DNA of 64,000 nucleotides from Chitinophagaceae bacterium UBA4407. GTDB taxonomy: Bacteria; Bacteroidota; Bacteroidia; Chitinophagales; Chitinophagaceae. Below, piece by piece: positions 61,170 to 64,000 of the stretch. A program made the translations under genes and the position numbers. The stretch's first letter is position 1. Each line of letters starts with the position of its first letter. Location: assembly GCA_002390845.1 (NCBI GenBank), contig DGQT01000105.1:76210-140209 (forward strand), in the 5' to 3' direction. The notes under the pieces were generated by a model. It worked only from the letters and a program-made list of their open reading frames with translations. It searched no databases and was not told the DNA's origin.

Positions 61170-63194
61170 TTATTGGTAAACTTCAACGGTAAATTCGTAG
61201 GTTTTGGTTTCGCCGTTGTTGCCGGTAATTGCTACAGTAATGTGTTTGATATGGCTGTGATCGTTGTCGGGATTGTGTTTTACAACAATAATTGCAGAAT
61301 CGGGTACAGCAATGCGATCCTGAAAATTGTAACTGTAATCATAATTATTATAAGCCGCTGCTGTATAAACCTGTGAGATTTCCGGTGTATATACTGAAGG
61401 TATTCTTGAATGCAGCGGAGCTTTTGCCGCATCTGTTTTATCTTCATCTTCAGGTTGTGGTGCAATTAATAGTTTAAGTTTTTCCTGTATGGCATTGTTG
61501 ATTTTTCTCTTTTGATTTTCCAGGCTTTTTTCCAGTTTTTTTGTGGCATCATTTATTTTCTTTGCATTGTTTTCCTGTTGCAAAATAGCCGCTGCTGATT
61601 GTTTAAGCGCTTCCTTTTTTTCAGTTTTTAATTGTGTAAGCTGTACGAATGCCTGGCCGATTGTATTGGTTATTTGTGCCGATGCATCTGTCCATGATTT
61701 ATCTTTTTTAAGGTCTTCCAGGTTAACCTCAATTTTACTCAGATCGGTGCCAATTTTTTTCCAGTCAGTCTTAGCAACCTCTTTTTGCACAAGGTCTCTG
61801 ATGCTGTTGGAAAGATTCATTGTATCTGAAAAATCAAACTCATTTGTTGTTGCATCGTTATTTTCTTTTTCAATGATACTTTTATCCGTAGCACTTGCAA
61901 ATGCATCACCAAACGCTACGCCTAAGTCTTGCAGTTTTTGAAGAGCCATTGGTGTTACTGTGGCAACAACGGTATTGGCAGCATCTTCTATATCAGGGGC
62001 AGCTGCTTCAATCTTCTGTTGTGCAATCGTTACAGCCTTATCGATTTCTTTTTGAATAGGTTTTGCAAAGAAATAAACTGGGTTAAACAGCGGATTGTCT
62101 ACACTTGCGGTTAAAGGTTCTACAACAACTTTTTGTTGATTGGCTGTTGTGTTTTTCGCAAGAGTAGTATTTTTTGCAACAGGTTGCAGCCAGGCAACCG
62201 AACTAAGCATAATGGTGATCAGCAGCAACGAAAAAACCTGGTTACGGTAACGATGTGTTTGCTCCTGCTGGTTCAGCATGCGTTTTACACGCGGTAGCAG
62301 ATCGCTTTTATTACTTCCGGTCGCATTCATTGCAAATACGTTTCCGGTTTGTACATACGCAATGCGCAATAATGCTTCTGCATACATGGCCGGGTTGTAT
62401 TGAAACTGCAGTACCCAGTCATCGCAACTGTTTTCCCGTTCATTTTTGATTGTTTTGCCAAGCAACTGAACAAAGGGATTGAAAAATAAAATGATCTCAA
62501 TAACCGATTGCACAATATTTATAAGGTAATCCGCACGTTTAATATGTGCCAGTTCGTGCAGTAATATTGCTTCCAGCTGATCAGCAGATAAGTGATTGAT
62601 GCTGGCAACGGGTACGAGTATAAGCGGTTTTAAGAAACCAATCGTAAGCGGGCTTTTTACAAGATCAGAAAAATAAACTTTTACTTCCTTATTAATTCCC
62701 AGGTAAGCTGCTGTTCTTTTTACAAACAACCGCCATTCTATATCAGGCTTGTGCAAACCTTTTACACGAATTGCTCTTGTAAAATAAAAAGCCCTTGTTA
62801 AACGTACTGATAAGAACAACAGCATAAATAAATATGCAACAGAAAGGTAAGGCAATAGTAACTCGGTTTTAATAGTTGCGTACAACAACGCAGAAGAAAA
62901 ACTATTCACTTCAGAGCCTGCAATTAAAGGTGCGGCTGATGTTACAGCATCTGCAAAATGCCCTTGTTGCAAAGCTTCGTTGCAGCGTGTATAATAAAAC
63001 TGCAACGTTGCTATAAACCAAACAAACCCCGTGAACTGGGCAATTACACCAACAACATATTTTTTTGATGAAGCAGGTTTACCCACATTATTTACCAGTA
63101 AAACAATAAGCCATATCAATGCAACCTGCCACAAACTGTTGGCGATTGCATATCCTAATGCCTGCAGAAAAGCTGATTGCAAAAAAGTTTGCAT
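61170..63194 (-). CDS. M56 family BlaR1-like membrane metallopeptidase
   Basis: A 674-residue protein. Four hydrophobic segments occur in the first 320 residues; between them lies the zinc site LLHELAHIKRADYLIN (His213, Glu214, His217) with NERENSCDDWVL as third-ligand region. Residues about 340-600 are a long acidic/lysine helical part, unlike the penicillin-binding sensor of BlaR1. In BlaR1-type systems the peptidase cuts the BlaI repressor after sensing an external signal. It lies 6 bp after blaI, so the two are co-transcribed. The sensed signal is unknown. Confidence 0.87.
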   Translation of the reverse strand: MQTFLQSAFLQALGYAIANSLWQVALIWLIVLLVNNVGKPASSKKYVVGVIAQFTGFVWFIATLQFYYTRCNEALQQGHFADAVTSAAPLIAGSEVNSFSSALLYATIKTELLLPYLSVAYLFMLLFLSVRLTRAFYFTRAIRVKGLHKPDIEWRLFVKRTAAYLGINKEVKVYFSDLVKSPLTIGFLKPLILVPVASINHLSADQLEAILLHELAHIKRADYLINIVQSVIEIILFFNPFVQLLGKTIKNERENSCDDWVLQFQYNPAMYAEALLRIAYVQTGNVFAMNATGSNKSDLLPRVKRMLNQQEQTHRYRNQVFSLLLITIMLSSVAWLQPVAKNTTLAKNTTANQQKVVVEPLTASVDNPLFNPVYFFAKPIQKEIDKAVTIAQQKIEAAAPDIEDAANTVVATVTPMALQKLQDLGVAFGDAFASATDKSIIEKENNDATTNEFDFSDTMNLSNSIRDLVQKEVAKTDWKKIGTDLSKIEVNLEDLKKDKSWTDASAQITNTIGQAFVQLTQLKTEKKEALKQSAAAILQQENNAKKINDATKKLEKSLENQKRKINNAIQEKLKLLIAPQPEDEDKTDAAKAPLHSRIPSVYTPEISQVYTAAAYNNYDYSYNFQDRIAVPDSAIIVVKHNPDNDHSHIKHITVAITGNNGETKTYEFTVEVYQ

Positions 63195-63200
63195 AAGCAG

Positions 63201-63584
63201 TTACTTTTTTTTCAGGTTGTTAAGTAAGTTTTGAATTTCATCCAGTTCTTCTTTACTGGGTTGCGAAGAGCCTAACGCCTGCATTACCAGCTGCGATGCC
63301 GAGCCTCCAAACAATGCATCTACCATTTTACCAACCATTTGCTGTTGTGTTTTTCCTTTGTCAACATTCGGTTTGTAAATATGGGTTTTGTTGCTGTCGT
63401 CTCTTGTTACTATTCCCTTTTCGTGCATGATCTGCATCAGTTTCAGTGTGGTTGTATAGCCACTGTCTTTGTAAACACTCAGTACTTCGTGCACATCTCT
63501 AACTGTTGCCGCGCCCTTATCCCACAGCACCTGTAGTATTTCAAGTTCACTTTCTGTAGGCTTTAATGGCTTTATATTTGTCAT
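63201..63584 (-). CDS. BlaI/MecI/CopY family transcriptional repressor
   Basis: A 127-residue winged-helix protein (KPTESELEILQVLWDKGAAT, then YTTTLKLMQIMHEKGIVTRD) with a C-terminal dimerisation part. It represses its own operon until cleaved by the M56 peptidase. Two 16-bp operators lie at 63587-63624, directly upstream of its start, so autoregulation is expected. Confidence 0.92.
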   Translation of the reverse strand: MTNIKPLKPTESELEILQVLWDKGAATVRDVHEVLSVYKDSGYTTTLKLMQIMHEKGIVTRDDSNKTHIYKPNVDKGKTQQQMVGKMVDALFGGSASQLVMQALGSSQPSKEELDEIQNLLNNLKKK

Positions 63585-63586
63585 AA

Positions 63587-63624
63587 TACGATTTATTTCG
63601 TAGCAAAATACGAATTATATCGTA
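63587..63624. promoter_or_regulatory. two BlaI operators
   Basis: TACGATTTATTTCGTA (63587-63602) and TACGAATTATATCGTA (63609-63624) are direct repeats of the same dyad TACGA-N6-TCGTA, centres 22 bp apart. The first ends 3 bp from the blaI ATG, overlapping the ribosome binding site. The spacing is two helical turns, as in BlaI/MecI double operators. Confidence 0.8.
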
Positions 63625-63713
63625 AAGATGCAGAACCTTCTTTATTTTTTTTAATTTCTTAACAACAAATACAACCGCTTATCAAATTGTAGGATACAAA
63701 AAAGCGAAAGGCA

Positions 63714-63785
63714 ATTTTTTTAAACCGGCAGAAGTATTTCAATTGAACATTCCTTGCCACGCTCGTTTCGTAGTTCCTCTTTTAT
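63714..63785 (+). repeat. GCGTCGC element copy 31 (CCACGCTCG core)
   Basis: ATTTTTTTAAACCGGC, middle GTATTTCAATTGAACATTCC, then TTGCCACGCTCGTTTCGTAG and TTCCTCTTTTATG. Third core type, as in copy 12a. Confidence 0.75.
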
Positions 63786-64000
63786 GTCGACATTTATGCG
63801 AAGCGTAGCATCCCGAAAGCTTTCGGGACCGAATTTATTTCGGATAAGCGTCAAGCTAAAATTTAGTCTTTTAAGCTGAAACATATATCTGTAAAGGGTT
63901 TCCAGAATTTTATACTGCCGTTTCTATCGTGCTTTATTATACCCGTCCTTGCATAAGGCGCCTCAGCCGCTTCGGTTCCGGCAAAGCCGGAATTGCTGCG
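63786..64000. other. right edge without a recognised gene
   Basis: Contains an 18-bp perfect palindrome (63811-63828, TCCCGAAAGCTTTCGGGA) and a 7-bp hairpin TTCCGGC/GCCGGAA (63976-63992). The palindrome repeats the stem of the hairpin at 13241-13259. No gene start can be supported before the window ends. Confidence 0.5.

Overview
The window looks like chromosome of a Bacteroidota bacterium, most likely Chitinophagales/Chitinophagaceae. This is inferred from gene content: a type IX secretion C-terminal sorting domain, Bacteroidota families (DUF4846, DUF3810, fused SpmA-SpmB), bifunctional FtcD, fused isobutyryl-CoA mutase, a plsX-rpmF-DUF177 cluster, many short lipoprotein signals and moderately low GC. 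No rRNA or tRNA gene and no CRISPR array was seen.

Layout. 0-11 kb is a sugar/glycogen block: DUF4846 tail, ROK kinase, FucP-like symporter, then glgA, glgC, an SLC45-type sugar transporter and a periplasmic GH13 amylase on the other strand. 11-34 kb is mostly core metabolism: hutI, patatin/outer-membrane phospholipase, rimM, a saccharopine-dehydrogenase-like enzyme, plsX-rpmF-DUF177, DUF3810, dnaG, a delta-60 repeat protein with a secreted esterase, ftcD, hutG and icmF. 33.8-38 kb is accessory: small genes (RraB-TPR lipoprotein, membrane protein, 101-aa protein) separated by long imperfect palindromes that resemble integron attC sites. 38-49.6 kb carries a large T9SS-exported protein, a HipA-like kinase with DUF3037 partner, GNAT, Bcr/CflA transporter, ychF and an SpmAB-type membrane protein. 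49.8-59.2 kb is a second accessory, partly AT-rich region: a PAAR-metallopeptidase toxin with a probable immunity gene, a phospholipase-D-like protein with a histone-H1-like tail, an FnIII gene with truncated copies, a desaturase and a TIR-FGE fusion. 59.4-63.6 kb has a Tat/lipoprotein amine oxidase and a BlaI-BlaR1 type pair with two visible operators.

The most striking feature is not a gene. A modular interspersed repeat (working name: GCGTCGC element) occupies most gene junctions, with about 39 whole or partial copies in 64 kb, many in inverted pairs. It has a constant end (TTTTTTGAGCCGGGC), a middle of two types, one of three alternative cores (commonest TTGCGTCGCACACTTGTACG), and in long copies a terminal hairpin whose stem sequence changes from copy to copy. 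Three copies are interrupted at or near the centre of the core.

Other non-coding structures worth attention are a 12-unit degenerate repeat with an almost exact 22-bp period (56129-56391), a 42-bp tandem repeat (36373-36559), and the attC-like palindromes (34028-35398).
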